64,000 nucleotides of DNA from Verrucomicrobiaceae bacterium (GTDB lineage Bacteria > Verrucomicrobiota > Verrucomicrobiia > Verrucomicrobiales > Verrucomicrobiaceae). This document shows, piece after piece, positions 45,627 through 54,855 of the stretch. The stretch's first letter is position 1. The number at the start of each line of letters is the position of its first letter. The notes beneath the pieces are model-generated. The model saw only the letters and a list, made by a program, of their open reading frames with translations, was not told the origin of the DNA and ran no database searches. A program made the translations under genes and the position numbers. The DNA lies in assembly GCA_016713035.1 (NCBI GenBank), contig JADJPW010000001.1, positions 930,001 through 994,000 on the forward strand, given 5' to 3'.

Positions 45627-48204
45627 TCACCTCCCCTTTGGCTTCATATCTTTCTGGCCTAATGCCACAGGTGTTTTAATGAGCTTATGCCTGAGCAATC
45701 CTTGGAGTGCCTGTATCATGCCGGACTGTCGGCCCGTCACTCTCTCGGATCTGGCATGATTGAATTCTAGCACATTTTTTTTGAAGTAACTGCGGATGAT
45801 GTCTTTATTAGGATGAGGGTCCGCTCCTTCGAGTAAGCGCAGGCATTCAGAATCACTCAATCCGGACTGCTTCAGAACAATGAACTGCAACTCGGCGACA
45901 GGGCTGCCGTCGTAAAAATGATTCAACGCAGCAGAATGATCCGAATGTTTTGCATCTTTGAGTGCATTCATGAGCAGCATCATTTTAGCCAGCCATCCGG
46001 TTCCTGAGAATTTAGTCCCGTACCGCTGGCTGTACGCGTTGCTGATCTTCAGTACTCGCAAACGATCCCCTTTTACAAACCAGTGAGCAGTCTGTTTCTG
46101 CAAATCCAAGGCACTATAACTCGGTGCATCATCAACTGCGGCCTCCATACCAGGCATGTCGTCCTCAAGATAAGCGATCATCCAGCGCATCGGTGCCTCA
46201 ACATTACTAAATAAGACCTCCTTGCCCGCGATATTTAATACCTGGCTATAGAAACGTTTAGCAGAATCAAGCGCTCCGATTTCAAGTATACCTGGACATG
46301 ATGAAGGATATATCATTCCGCCCCGGAGATTTCCAATAAAGCTCCTCGAAACGCTGCACCCCTTCCAAAGAAATTTTCTGCGCATCTTGCAACTCGCCCC
46401 GCAACATGTTTCGATGCAGAAGATATGCATTTGGACAATTGTTTACGATTTCAGACAACAATTGCGGCTCCTGATTCTTGACCACATTAAGGTTTCGCAC
46501 GTCAGGAAGAAACGCTAGCACAGCCCAAGCATGTGCCAGATTTCCCTCTCCACCTTGCTCCACAGCCATGCGGTAAAAAGGCACGGTCAGTTTTTCATTC
46601 GGCGTACTTGGCAGCATCGATTGCCATAGTTGCCAAGCACCATATCCCGTGCGGGTCCAATTCCTCAAAAAGCAGCCTGAGTTCGCTGGCATCCCTGTGA
46701 TGGGACTCTTTTGATCTGCGGCGAAGAGCAACGGCCATGTCACTTCCCGTTGGTCTAGGTATTCAAGACGAAAGATCGGCACACTTTGAAATTGCAACGG
46801 AGCACGATGAATATCCTGCATGGTGAAGGCCAGAGAAGGTGCCGAGGCGCAAACCTCTTTGGCCAATTTATCAGCTTCTTCTTTGACTCCCAGGGCTTTG
46901 GCCAGAAAACGATATAACTGTCGCCAGTTAAGTGCGGATGTCTCCCAGCCATGAACGAGTAAATCTTCGCGCCTGGCCACCGCTAGGGGGCGCAGGGGCT
47001 GCCCATGCGTGCGAGAACCCATTTCTATAAGCTTTCCTGTCACGTCCAGGCCAGGGATGATCGCTGGCGGATTCAAACTCGATCGAAGAGCAATTAGAGC
47101 TAACCCTGACTGACTAGGGGCGCTTTTCTCCAAAGGCGCAGGGATTTCCCCCTGCATGGATGCCAATTCTTCCATCCATTCCTCCTGCGCTCGGCGCATG
47201 AGCATAATGCAATTGCCACGCAAGCCGCCCAACAGGTACGTTTCACTCAAGAGTGGCGCGCAATCCGTGAGAGAAAACAATTTCCTCTGATAAATACCGC
47301 CCAATACCTCCTCCAAACCGCTTTTAGCACCCGTTTCAAAACGTAAATGTGAGAGCAGAAATGGCAGCCCATACTCTAATCGCTGCGCCTGAGCCGCAAA
47401 TAGTGCCAGATCACGAAGGGACGCAGGATAATGTCCTAACACATAATTCCACCATTCCCATGCAGTGTTGTTTTGGAAGTATCCCCCTTTCACAGAATTC
47501 CATGCCCTACTTGCTGGTATTTCACGCCCCGCTAAGTAACCAATCACACACCACTCCCGCTCTAAAGTAATGCCAGCGAGTTTTTCAGCATGGCAAAGCC
47601 ATGCCGCAGCGCGTGCCAAAAGCACATGATCCAGCGTGCTGCTTCCCTCAAGTACAGGCATGGCTCCTTGCGTCAACTGACCGGCTAATTTCGCCGCATC
47701 GATGGCTTTGCGAGTAGGATCAGTCTGTGATGCATGCTTCCTGCCAGCAGCTACCGCTGAAAGGCGCGAATGCCCAGCACTGCCAATCCCCTGCCAAAAA
47801 GCTTCCGAGAGATCCGTGAGCGTTGGATTCTGTCCATCAACTTGCACAGATATGGCTGAGGTTAGCGATTCCCATGCCTTACGATAATGTACGGCCCCGC
47901 GACTCAGCGAATCTGCCGCATATGACACTTCGGTAGTATGCACCTTTTTCCCGTTGGAATTTAGCCATGCCAGCTTCCATGTACAAGCACCGTCAGGCTG
48001 AGCCAGTACAGACCAGGTTACCTCACTAAGTTTTTCACTTTCTGTTCGGTTCATCCAGGCTAGCACACGTGCGGCCTCGACAGGGAAAAGTCGCTGGGCT
48101 TTATCATGTAGATAGACCTCTGTGACGTAGTGCTGAGCGCAGAGCATCTGCGGAACAAGCCAAGCTAAACAAAATATCCAAAATTGCGGAGCGTGATGAT
48201 TCAT
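45627..48204 (-). pseudogene. Exported protein of unknown family, single frameshift
   Basis: The first part (48204 to about 46300) encodes a signal peptide (FWIFCLAWLVPQMLCAQH) and about 630 residues of mostly helical, TPR- or Sel1-like sequence without known motifs. It ends at a stop at 46282 after SFIMSRYT. A second frame on the same strand is open from 46430 to 45627 and continues helical sequence (ILEIGALDSAKRFYSQVLNI, ending KDMKPKGR), with no signal or Shine-Dalgarno of its own. One shift of one base near 46290-46330 would join them into a protein of about 860 residues. No relative in this window shares the sequence. I do not recognise the family. The DNA is less GC-rich than the flanking genes, suggesting transfer. 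Confidence 0.55.
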
Positions 48205-48421
48205 GTCCGCGTTGTCTCAGAAATGGCCAATCTTCACAAGTGCAATTTTTCTATACGACCCTGCATGCTAGCTCAGTGGGTGTCCCTGCTACTAGGAAAA
48301 GTAGCCATGCTTTAAGCCACCGCCTGGAAGACTTCGTGGGCCAGTGGTATCAGGGGTGCGGCGGAGTCATTGGCAGGCTGTTATTGCCAAAGTGGGGCTC
48401 GCCGCTAGTATCACGGCCCTT

Positions 48422-50389
48422 ATGTCGCTCGAAGCCACTCTCCAAGCCGCCTCTGCTGCGGGTAAAATCCTCGCCTCTACGCATGAAAATATCCTTGCCT
48501 TGCTCGCCGCGAGCAAGGAGCCCATTTATAAGGCCGCTATCGAAGAACTCGCGGCGGCCGAGCATTGGGAGGAGCTGAATGACCGCTTTTTCCAGGCACT
48601 CAAGTTTGGCACTGGCGGGCTGCGCGGTCGCACGATCGGTAAAGTGGTCACGCAAGCCGAGCGCGGCCATGCTGCTGCTGATCAGCGCCCTGATCACCCC
48701 TGCGTGGGCACGAATTCGATGAACTTCTACAATGTGGGTCGTGCTACACGGGGACTGGTGGCCTATATCCAGGCCTACCGCCAAAAAGCGGGCCTCAGTG
48801 GGAAGCCGACGATCGTTTTCGCTCACGATACGCGGCATTTCTCCCCCGAGTTCGCTCAGAGATGTGCCCGTATCGCGATGGATCACGGGGCGGATGTTTA
48901 CCTCTTTGATGGATGCCGGGCTACGCCGGAGATGAGCTTCGCGGTGCGGCAACTGCAGGCGGATGCAGGTGTGATGCTGACGGCGAGTCATAACCCCCCG
49001 CATGATAATGGCTACAAGGTGAATTTCAGCGATGGTGCGGGCATCGTGGAACCGCATGCCAAGGGCATCATCACGGAGGTGAATGCCATCAAGGATGAAA
49101 GCTACACGCCGCTGCCTGCCGACCAGCAGGGCAAACTGACCACGCTGGGTGCCGAGATGGATGCCCAGTATCTGGAACGCGTGGAGACGATGATGCTGCA
49201 GCCGGACTTGGTGAAGCAGGATGCGGCTAAGAAGCTCAAAATCGTTTATACCGCTCTGCACGGCACGGGTGGCGTTTTGGTGCCTGTGATCCTGAAAAAA
49301 CTGGGGTTCAACTTCCTCACCGTGCCGGAGCAGGATGTGCGTGATGGGCGATTCCCCACCGTGAAGTCGCCGAATCCCGAAAACGCCTCTGCACTCAAGA
49401 TGGCCGTCGATTTGGCCGATAAAGAAGGCGCTGACATCATCATCGGTACGGACCCTGACTGCGACCGCATGGGCGTGGGCGTGCGTGATGCCAGTGGAAA
49501 GATGCAGCTACTCACTGGCAATCAAACCGGCTCGTTGATGGGCTGGTATCGTGTGAAAACGATGTTCGATCTGGGCATTCTCAATGAGGGGAACAAGGGC
49601 AAGGCGGTCTTCCTCAAGACCTTTGTCACCAGCCCGATGCAGGATGCTATCGCGGCCCGCTACGGCATCCAGTGTGTGAATACGCTCACGGGCTTCAAAT
49701 GGATCAGCGCGAAGCTCAATACCTATGAGAATGCGCTGCCTGCCGACATCCGCGCGAAGTACCGCGACCTCAGTGCCGCTGAGTCCCGTGCGGCACGGCT
49801 CCAGCACAGCAAGTTTCTAGTCTTCGGTGGTGAGGAGAGCTACGGCTACATGGGCGATGATTTCAGCCGTGATAAAGATGGCAATGGTGCGGTCATCATG
49901 TTCGCTGAGCTCGCCGCCTACGCTGCCTCCAAGGGGCTGACCGTCGCAGGATTGCTCGATGAGGTGTATTGCGACATCGGCTTCTTCATGGAGCGGAATG
50001 AGAGCGTGGTCTTTGAAGGTGCCGCAGGTGCCGCGCAGATCGCGAAATTGGCCGATAGCTACGGCGCGAACCCACCGAAGGAGGTCGATGGCTGCGCAGT
50101 GACGAGCGTGCGTGATTTCCGCAAGCCCGGTATCGTCGATGAGGAGGGAGAGGCCGTCTCCACGGAGAAAATGCTCTTTGTCGATCTCGCGGATGGTCGC
50201 AGCTTCGCCGTCCGCCCATCTGGCACGGAGCCGAAGATCAAGTACTACATGTTTGCCCGCCAAACACCGGCCGCTGGCCAAAAACTCACCGCCAGCGAGC
50301 TCGCTGCGGCCAAGGACAAAGTCGCAGCCTCTCTCGCCAGCATGTGGGAAAAGCTCCGCGCGGACATCGACGTACGTTTAGCTAGCTAG
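48422..50389 (+). CDS. Phospho-sugar mutase (phosphoglucomutase/phosphomannomutase family)
   Basis: This alpha-D-phosphohexomutase of about 655 residues interconverts hexose 1- and 6-phosphates. The catalytic serine loop is GVMLTASHNPPHDNGYKVNF and the metal-binding loop is IIGTDPDCDRMGVGV. The sugar-binding loop is FGGEESYGYMGDDFSRDKDG, and the phosphate-binding loop is RPSGTEPKIKYYMF. The start at 48422 (MSLEATLQAASAAG) suits the family's helical N-terminus; an upstream start at 48344 adds unrelated residues. The long form resembles PGM/PMM of the phosphoglucomutase-2 type. A terminator follows directly. It links the polysaccharide genes downstream to central metabolism. The preferred substrate cannot be read from sequence. 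Confidence 0.9.
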   Translation: MSLEATLQAASAAGKILASTHENILALLAASKEPIYKAAIEELAAAEHWEELNDRFFQALKFGTGGLRGRTIGKVVTQAERGHAAADQRPDHPCVGTNSMNFYNVGRATRGLVAYIQAYRQKAGLSGKPTIVFAHDTRHFSPEFAQRCARIAMDHGADVYLFDGCRATPEMSFAVRQLQADAGVMLTASHNPPHDNGYKVNFSDGAGIVEPHAKGIITEVNAIKDESYTPLPADQQGKLTTLGAEMDAQYLERVETMMLQPDLVKQDAAKKLKIVYTALHGTGGVLVPVILKKLGFNFLTVPEQDVRDGRFPTVKSPNPENASALKMAVDLADKEGADIIIGTDPDCDRMGVGVRDASGKMQLLTGNQTGSLMGWYRVKTMFDLGILNEGNKGKAVFLKTFVTSPMQDAIAARYGIQCVNTLTGFKWISAKLNTYENALPADIRAKYRDLSAAESRAARLQHSKFLVFGGEESYGYMGDDFSRDKDGNGAVIMFAELAAYAASKGLTVAGLLDEVYCDIGFFMERNESVVFEGAAGAAQIAKLADSYGANPPKEVDGCAVTSVRDFRKPGIVDEEGEAVSTEKMLFVDLADGRSFAVRPSGTEPKIKYYMFARQTPAAGQKLTASELAAAKDKVAASLASMWEKLRADIDVRLAS

Positions 50390-50396
50390 AGTGTCC

Positions 50397-50441
50397 GGCA
50401 CCACCGCAGGCGCAGTGCCTGAGCCTGCGGGGTGCCTTTTT
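50397..50441 (+). terminator. Rho-independent terminator after the mutase gene
   Basis: GGCACCACCGCAGGC pairs with GCCTGCGGGGTGCC with one bulge, then TTTTT at 50437-50441. It starts 8 bp after the TAG stop. The next gene begins 27 bp beyond, so it probably has its own promoter inside or beside this hairpin. Confidence 0.75.
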
Positions 50442-50467
50442 GCCACCTGAGCCCACCACTCCATCCC

Positions 50468-51742
50468 ATGCGCCACCTCACCGTCCTCTCCATGATCGCT
50501 GCTGCCTCTGCCGCCCTCGCTCAAACTCCACGCCCTGGAGTGAACTACGATGAGTCCAAGGTCGGCAATCATCCCCTGCCCGATCTGAAGGCCGTCTCTT
50601 CAGAGGACTGGACGCAGCATCGCCGGGCGGAGATCATGCGCCTGTTTGAAGAGCATGTGTATGGCAAAACGCCTGCGGGGATCGGCAATCCGAAATTCGA
50701 GATCACTGGGACGAAGGCAGATGCGCTCGGTGGTTTGGCGACGCGGAAATTCATCCACATTTCCCTGCCTGAGCGGCCCACCTGGCCAGGCATGGATGTG
50801 ATGCTCTACATCCCCAATGGCATCGCCAAGCCCGCGCCGTGCTTTGCAGGCCTCAGTTTCGGTGGGAATCACGCTGTGAGCACCGAGGCAGATGTGCCGC
50901 TCTCCACTCGCTGGATGCGTGAGGGCAAAGAAAAGGACCAAGTCGTGAATCATCAGGCCACAGAGGCTGCTCGTGGCACGGAGAGCCGCCGGTGGCCGCT
51001 GGAAATGATCCTCAAATCTGGCTTCGCTGTCGCCACCGTCTACTACGGCGACATCGAGCCCGATCACGTGGACGGCTGGAAGGACAGCCTGCGAGCAGCA
51101 GTGAGCAAAGAAGGAGCCGCCACGGTCTGGAAAGACGGTGAATGGGGCGCGATCGGTGCCTGGTCCTGGGGCCTGAGCCGTATCGCGGATTACCTGCAAA
51201 CAGACGCCCAGATCGACGGCAAGCACCTCGCGGTGATCGGGCACTCACGCCTCGGCAAGACCTCCCTCTGGGCCGGAGTGCAGGATGAGCGCTTTGGCAT
51301 CGTCATCTCCAACAACAGTGGCGAAGGCGGTGCCGCACTGATGCGCCGCGACTTTGGCGAGACGACGGCGATCATCACAAAAGCCTTCCCACACTGGTTC
51401 ACCCCCAAATACGCGAGCTACGCTGGCAACGCCGCTGCCTGCCCCATCGACAAGCACATGCTCATCGCCCTGGCGGCACCACGGCCCATCTACATCGCCA
51501 GTGCAGAGGAGGATCACTGGGCGGATCAAAAGGGGGAATTCCTCTCCGGTTACTATGCTGGTCCGGTGTATGCCTTATTCGGAAAAAAAGGCCTCAGCTC
51601 AGCCACTCCACCGCCCATCGACCACCCCGTCGGTGATTTCGTCCGCTACCATAACCGCACCGGCATCCACGACGTCACGGATTACGATTGGAAGCAGTAT
51701 CTCGACTTCGCCAGTCGTCATTGGGCACTCACTCCGCGCTGA
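50468..51742 (+). CDS. CE15-type glucuronoyl esterase-like alpha/beta hydrolase
   Basis: This secreted hydrolase has a signal peptide (residues 1-19, ending AALAQT). The alpha/beta-hydrolase core has Ser260 in AVIGHSRLGKTSLWAG, an acid in NNSGEGGAALMRR and His in HNRTGIHDVTDYDW. The nucleophile elbow GHSRxGK, with a following Glu-bearing loop, is the carbohydrate esterase family 15 layout. CE15 enzymes cut the ester between glucuronoxylan and lignin alcohols. At about 424 residues its length fits. The upstream Met at 50432 belongs to the terminator region and is rejected. The oxidoreductase, sulfatase and isomerase nearby support a polysaccharide-related role. The exact ester substrate is not determinable. 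Confidence 0.85.
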   Translation: MRHLTVLSMIAAASAALAQTPRPGVNYDESKVGNHPLPDLKAVSSEDWTQHRRAEIMRLFEEHVYGKTPAGIGNPKFEITGTKADALGGLATRKFIHISLPERPTWPGMDVMLYIPNGIAKPAPCFAGLSFGGNHAVSTEADVPLSTRWMREGKEKDQVVNHQATEAARGTESRRWPLEMILKSGFAVATVYYGDIEPDHVDGWKDSLRAAVSKEGAATVWKDGEWGAIGAWSWGLSRIADYLQTDAQIDGKHLAVIGHSRLGKTSLWAGVQDERFGIVISNNSGEGGAALMRRDFGETTAIITKAFPHWFTPKYASYAGNAAACPIDKHMLIALAAPRPIYIASAEEDHWADQKGEFLSGYYAGPVYALFGKKGLSSATPPPIDHPVGDFVRYHNRTGIHDVTDYDWKQYLDFASRHWALTPR

Positions 51743-51866
51743 GAAGTGCCGCTCGCGTGTTTTGTCTCTGGACAGTGCCGCAGCGCTCGTCTCAAATACT
51801 CACGCCGAATGCTCGATACGGGCATTTTTCATTCCTCCCAAACTCCAACCTCATCACTTAACATCC

Positions 51867-52730
51867 ATGGGCAAAATCCAATTTGGCTCCGAAGTCTATA
51901 CCTGGTTCATGCAGGGCACAGGCAAAGGCTACGACAATAAACTCGACCACATGATCCAGGTGGCCGCCGAAGCAGGCTTCACCGGTATCGAACCGATGGT
52001 GCTCGAAATCTCCACCAGCGCTCTCGGCTGCTCGAAGTACTGGCTCGGCCCACAGATCGACCCCATCAAAATGAAGGACAGCCTTCAAAAGCACAAAATG
52101 CAACTCGCAGGCCTCGCGCTCGTTTGCGCCTGGGATGGTGAAACCGAGGCTCCGAATGAAAAGGAAGCCGCAGACTTCGCCATCGACTACCTGAAGCACT
52201 TCCCCGGAGCCATGCTCGGCACCGTGACGCTGCCCTCTGGCCGCACCAAAGATCTGCAAAAGCGCCGCCTCAATGTGGCCAAAAACATCAATGCGGTCTC
52301 CCAGCGTGCGCATGATGCCGGCCTGAAGTGCTCCTACCACCCGAACAGCCCGCCCGCCTCCCTGGTCCGCACTCAGGAGGACTACGATGTCGTCCTCAGC
52401 AGCCTCGATCCGAAAGTCACTGGCTGGACGCCTGATGTCGGCCATATCATCCGTGGTGGCATGGATGTCATCGCCACACTCAATAAGTGGCAGCACCTGG
52501 TCAATCACATCCACTACAAGGACTTCTCTGGCAATGGAGCCGAGCCCTGGGCCCAGATGGGCACGGGCAAACTCGACTTCCATAAGATCACCGAGTGGCT
52601 CGTCGCCCGGAACTATGAAGGCTGGATCATCTGCGAAGATGAAGCTCACTGCGCCGTGGATGACCCCGATGGTGTCACCAAGCAGAATGGCCAGTGGTGC
52701 AAAGACAACCTGCACCCCATCGTCGCCTAA
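51867..52730 (+). CDS. Sugar phosphate isomerase/epimerase (xylose-isomerase-like TIM barrel)
   Basis: This 287-residue TIM-barrel protein starts at 51867 (MGKIQFGSEVYTWFMQGTGK). Metal-binding positions of the AP-endonuclease-2/xylose-isomerase-like family are visible in TGIEPMVLEIS, CSYHPNSPPA, WTPDVGHIIRGGMD, NHIHYKDFSG and WIICEDEAH. Members isomerise or epimerise sugars or inositols, often alongside Gfo/Idh/MocA dehydrogenases such as the gene at 59205. There is no signal peptide, so it is cytoplasmic. Its substrate is unknown. A strong terminator follows 24 bp after the stop. Confidence 0.88.
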   Translation: MGKIQFGSEVYTWFMQGTGKGYDNKLDHMIQVAAEAGFTGIEPMVLEISTSALGCSKYWLGPQIDPIKMKDSLQKHKMQLAGLALVCAWDGETEAPNEKEAADFAIDYLKHFPGAMLGTVTLPSGRTKDLQKRRLNVAKNINAVSQRAHDAGLKCSYHPNSPPASLVRTQEDYDVVLSSLDPKVTGWTPDVGHIIRGGMDVIATLNKWQHLVNHIHYKDFSGNGAEPWAQMGTGKLDFHKITEWLVARNYEGWIICEDEAHCAVDDPDGVTKQNGQWCKDNLHPIVA

Positions 52731-52753
52731 TTCAGCGCAGATCCGCTGCCCAC

Positions 52754-52785
52754 GCCCGCGTCCTTCACTGGACGCGGGCTTTTTA
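52754..52785 (+). terminator. Rho-independent terminator after the isomerase gene
   Basis: A perfect 10-bp stem GCCCGCGTCC (52754-52763) and GGACGCGGGC (52770-52779) encloses a 6-nt loop and is followed by TTTTTAT. It lies 24 bp after the TAA at 52728-52730. Confidence 0.9.
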
Positions 52786-52935
52786 TTTCCCCACAGGACT
52801 GGTGGCGGCCTTCATTTGTCTCCCGACAACATTTGACCACGCATGCCCAAGAGACGCGGAGCGGGTAAGTCTGCTCTCGGCATGATGGAATAGGTCTCCA
52901 CACAGGAGGCATCCCAACACGCCCACAATCATCCT

Positions 52936-53355
52936 ATGAAACGCAACGACCCCATCAGCCACCTCATGACCCGCAATGTGATCACCGTTCATCACGGCGA
53001 TCCTGTCTCCAAGGTGCGAAAACTCGTCCGTGAGCACGGCGTCCATCACATCCCCGTCGTCAATGGGGACCAGCTCATCGGCATCATCAGTTGGAGCGAT
53101 GTGCTGCGCATCAGCTTTGGAGATGCCTTTGGCACCGATGAGCGCACAGTCGATGCCACGCTCGATCACACCTTCACGCTGGAGGATGTGATGAAGAAAA
53201 GCCCCGTGACCCTGGAAGAAACGGGCACCGTGCGTGCAGCAGCAGAAATCCTCGCAAAAAGTGACTTCCACTCCCTCCCCATCGTCAATGGTGGCAAGCT
53301 CGTCGGCATGGTCACCAGCACAGACTTGATCCGTTACTTGCTGGAGCAGATTTAA
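52936..53355 (+). CDS. CBS-domain pair protein
   Basis: This 139-residue cytoplasmic protein consists of two CBS domains. The first is SHLMTRNVITVHHGDPVSKV, then VREHGVHHIPVVNGDQLIGI. The second is DVMKKSPVTLEETGTVRAAA, then SDFHSLPIVNGGKLVGMVTS. Such pairs bind AMP, ATP or S-adenosylmethionine and switch partner proteins. There is no fused effector, so it must act in trans. The next gene (a sulfatase) starts 67 bp downstream. The start is 205 bp after the isomerase stop, beyond that gene's terminator, so it has its own promoter. The regulated partner is unknown. Confidence 0.9.
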   Translation: MKRNDPISHLMTRNVITVHHGDPVSKVRKLVREHGVHHIPVVNGDQLIGIISWSDVLRISFGDAFGTDERTVDATLDHTFTLEDVMKKSPVTLEETGTVRAAAEILAKSDFHSLPIVNGGKLVGMVTSTDLIRYLLEQI

Positions 53356-53422
53356 GACACGGCCGAAGCCATCGTCTATTTTCACGAATGTTGGCGCAGA
53401 GAGGAGCGTTCCTTTCTGCGCC

Positions 53423-54850
53423 ATGCGTTTTCTAGCCTTCCTCATCGCTTCGTTTTTCGTCTCGCTCACCGCACAGGCAGCAGAGCAGCGTCCGCCGAAC
53501 ATCGTGATCATCTTCATGGATGACATGGGCTATGCAGATGTGGGCTGCTTTGGAGCCCAGGGCTATCAGACACCGAACATCGACGCCCTAGCCGCCACCG
53601 GGCGGAAATTCACCAATTTCCACGTCGCACAGCCAGTATGCAGCGCCTCCCGCTGCGCTTTGCTCACGGGTTGTTATCCGAACCGCGTCGGCATCCACGG
53701 CGCACTCGGGCCTAGTGCCAAACATGGCATCCACCAGGATGAAATGACCATCGCAGAGCTGGTGAAGCAAAAAGGCTACGCCACCGCCGCAGTCGGAAAA
53801 TGGCATCTGGGCTCACTCCCGCAGTTTTTACCGGTAAAGCACGGTTTCGATGAGTACTACGGCATCCCTTACTCCAACGACATGTGGCCCTATCACCCGC
53901 AGGCGAAGCCTGGGGCCTATCCGAAGCTCCCCATGGTGGAAAACGACCAAATCGTCGATGCCGAGGTCACCCCCGAGGATCAGACCCATCTCACCACCGA
54001 CTACACCACACGCGGCGTCCGTTTTATCGAGAAGAACAAAGACAAGCCCTTCTTCCTCTACCTCGCTCACAGCATGGTGCATGTGCCGCTCTTTGTGAGT
54101 GAGAAATTCAAAGGCAAATCCGGCAAAGGCCTCTTCGGCGACGTGATGATGGAGGTGGACTGGTCCGTCGGCCAAATCACGGAGGCGCTGAAGAAAAACG
54201 GCCTCGAAGACAACACCTGGGTCATCTTCACCTCGGATAATGGCCCATGGCTCAGCTATGGCGACCACGCAGGCAGCGCTGGCCCACTGCGTGAGGGCAA
54301 AGGCACCTGCTGGGAGGGCGGCACACGCGTCGCAGGCATCATGAAGTGGCCGGGCAAAATCCCCGCTGGCACCACCACCGATAGCATGATGATGACCATC
54401 GACGTGCTACCCACCATCGCCCGTGTGATCGAGGCTCCACTCCCCACCCACAAAATCGATGGCCTAGACTGCTGGCCCATCGTCAGCGGCCAGCCAGAGG
54501 CCAAGAATCCGCACGACTTCTATGCCTTTTACTACGAGCAAAATCAGCTCCAGGCCATCACCAGCGGCGATGGACGCTGGAAGCTGCATCTCCCCCACAA
54601 GTATCGTAGCATGCAGGGCGTCACCGAAAAGGCCACCGGCGGCATCCCCGTGCTCTACAAGCAGCAAATCATCGAAAAGGCCGAGCTCTACGATGTTTAC
54701 GCCGACATCAGCGAATCACGCGATCTAGCCGCAGCGCAGCCAGAAGAACTCGCGCGGCTGCAAAAGCACGCAGAAGCGATCCGCGCCGAATTGGGCGATA
54801 GCCTGATGAAAATGCCAAAGGGCAGCGGCACGCGTGAAGCTGGGCAATAA
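53423..54850 (+). CDS. Secreted sulfatase (arylsulfatase family)
   Basis: This 475-residue type I sulfatase has a signal peptide (1-20). The metal-binding Asp pair is in NIVIIFMDDMGYADVG. The formylglycine site Cys73 is in PVCSASRCALLTG, where the usual CxPSR has Ala in place of Pro. GKWHLG, FTSDNGPW and a C-terminal sulfatase part follow. It removes sulfate from sugars such as carrageenan or fucoidan, but the specificity cannot be read. Cys73 needs an activating formylglycine-generating enzyme, which is not in this window. It converges with a DUF1501 gene, with only 5 bp between the stops. The gene is intact. Confidence 0.92.
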   Translation: MRFLAFLIASFFVSLTAQAAEQRPPNIVIIFMDDMGYADVGCFGAQGYQTPNIDALAATGRKFTNFHVAQPVCSASRCALLTGCYPNRVGIHGALGPSAKHGIHQDEMTIAELVKQKGYATAAVGKWHLGSLPQFLPVKHGFDEYYGIPYSNDMWPYHPQAKPGAYPKLPMVENDQIVDAEVTPEDQTHLTTDYTTRGVRFIEKNKDKPFFLYLAHSMVHVPLFVSEKFKGKSGKGLFGDVMMEVDWSVGQITEALKKNGLEDNTWVIFTSDNGPWLSYGDHAGSAGPLREGKGTCWEGGTRVAGIMKWPGKIPAGTTTDSMMMTIDVLPTIARVIEAPLPTHKIDGLDCWPIVSGQPEAKNPHDFYAFYYEQNQLQAITSGDGRWKLHLPHKYRSMQGVTEKATGGIPVLYKQQIIEKAELYDVYADISESRDLAAAQPEELARLQKHAEAIRAELGDSLMKMPKGSGTREAGQ

Positions 54851-54855
54851 AAAGC

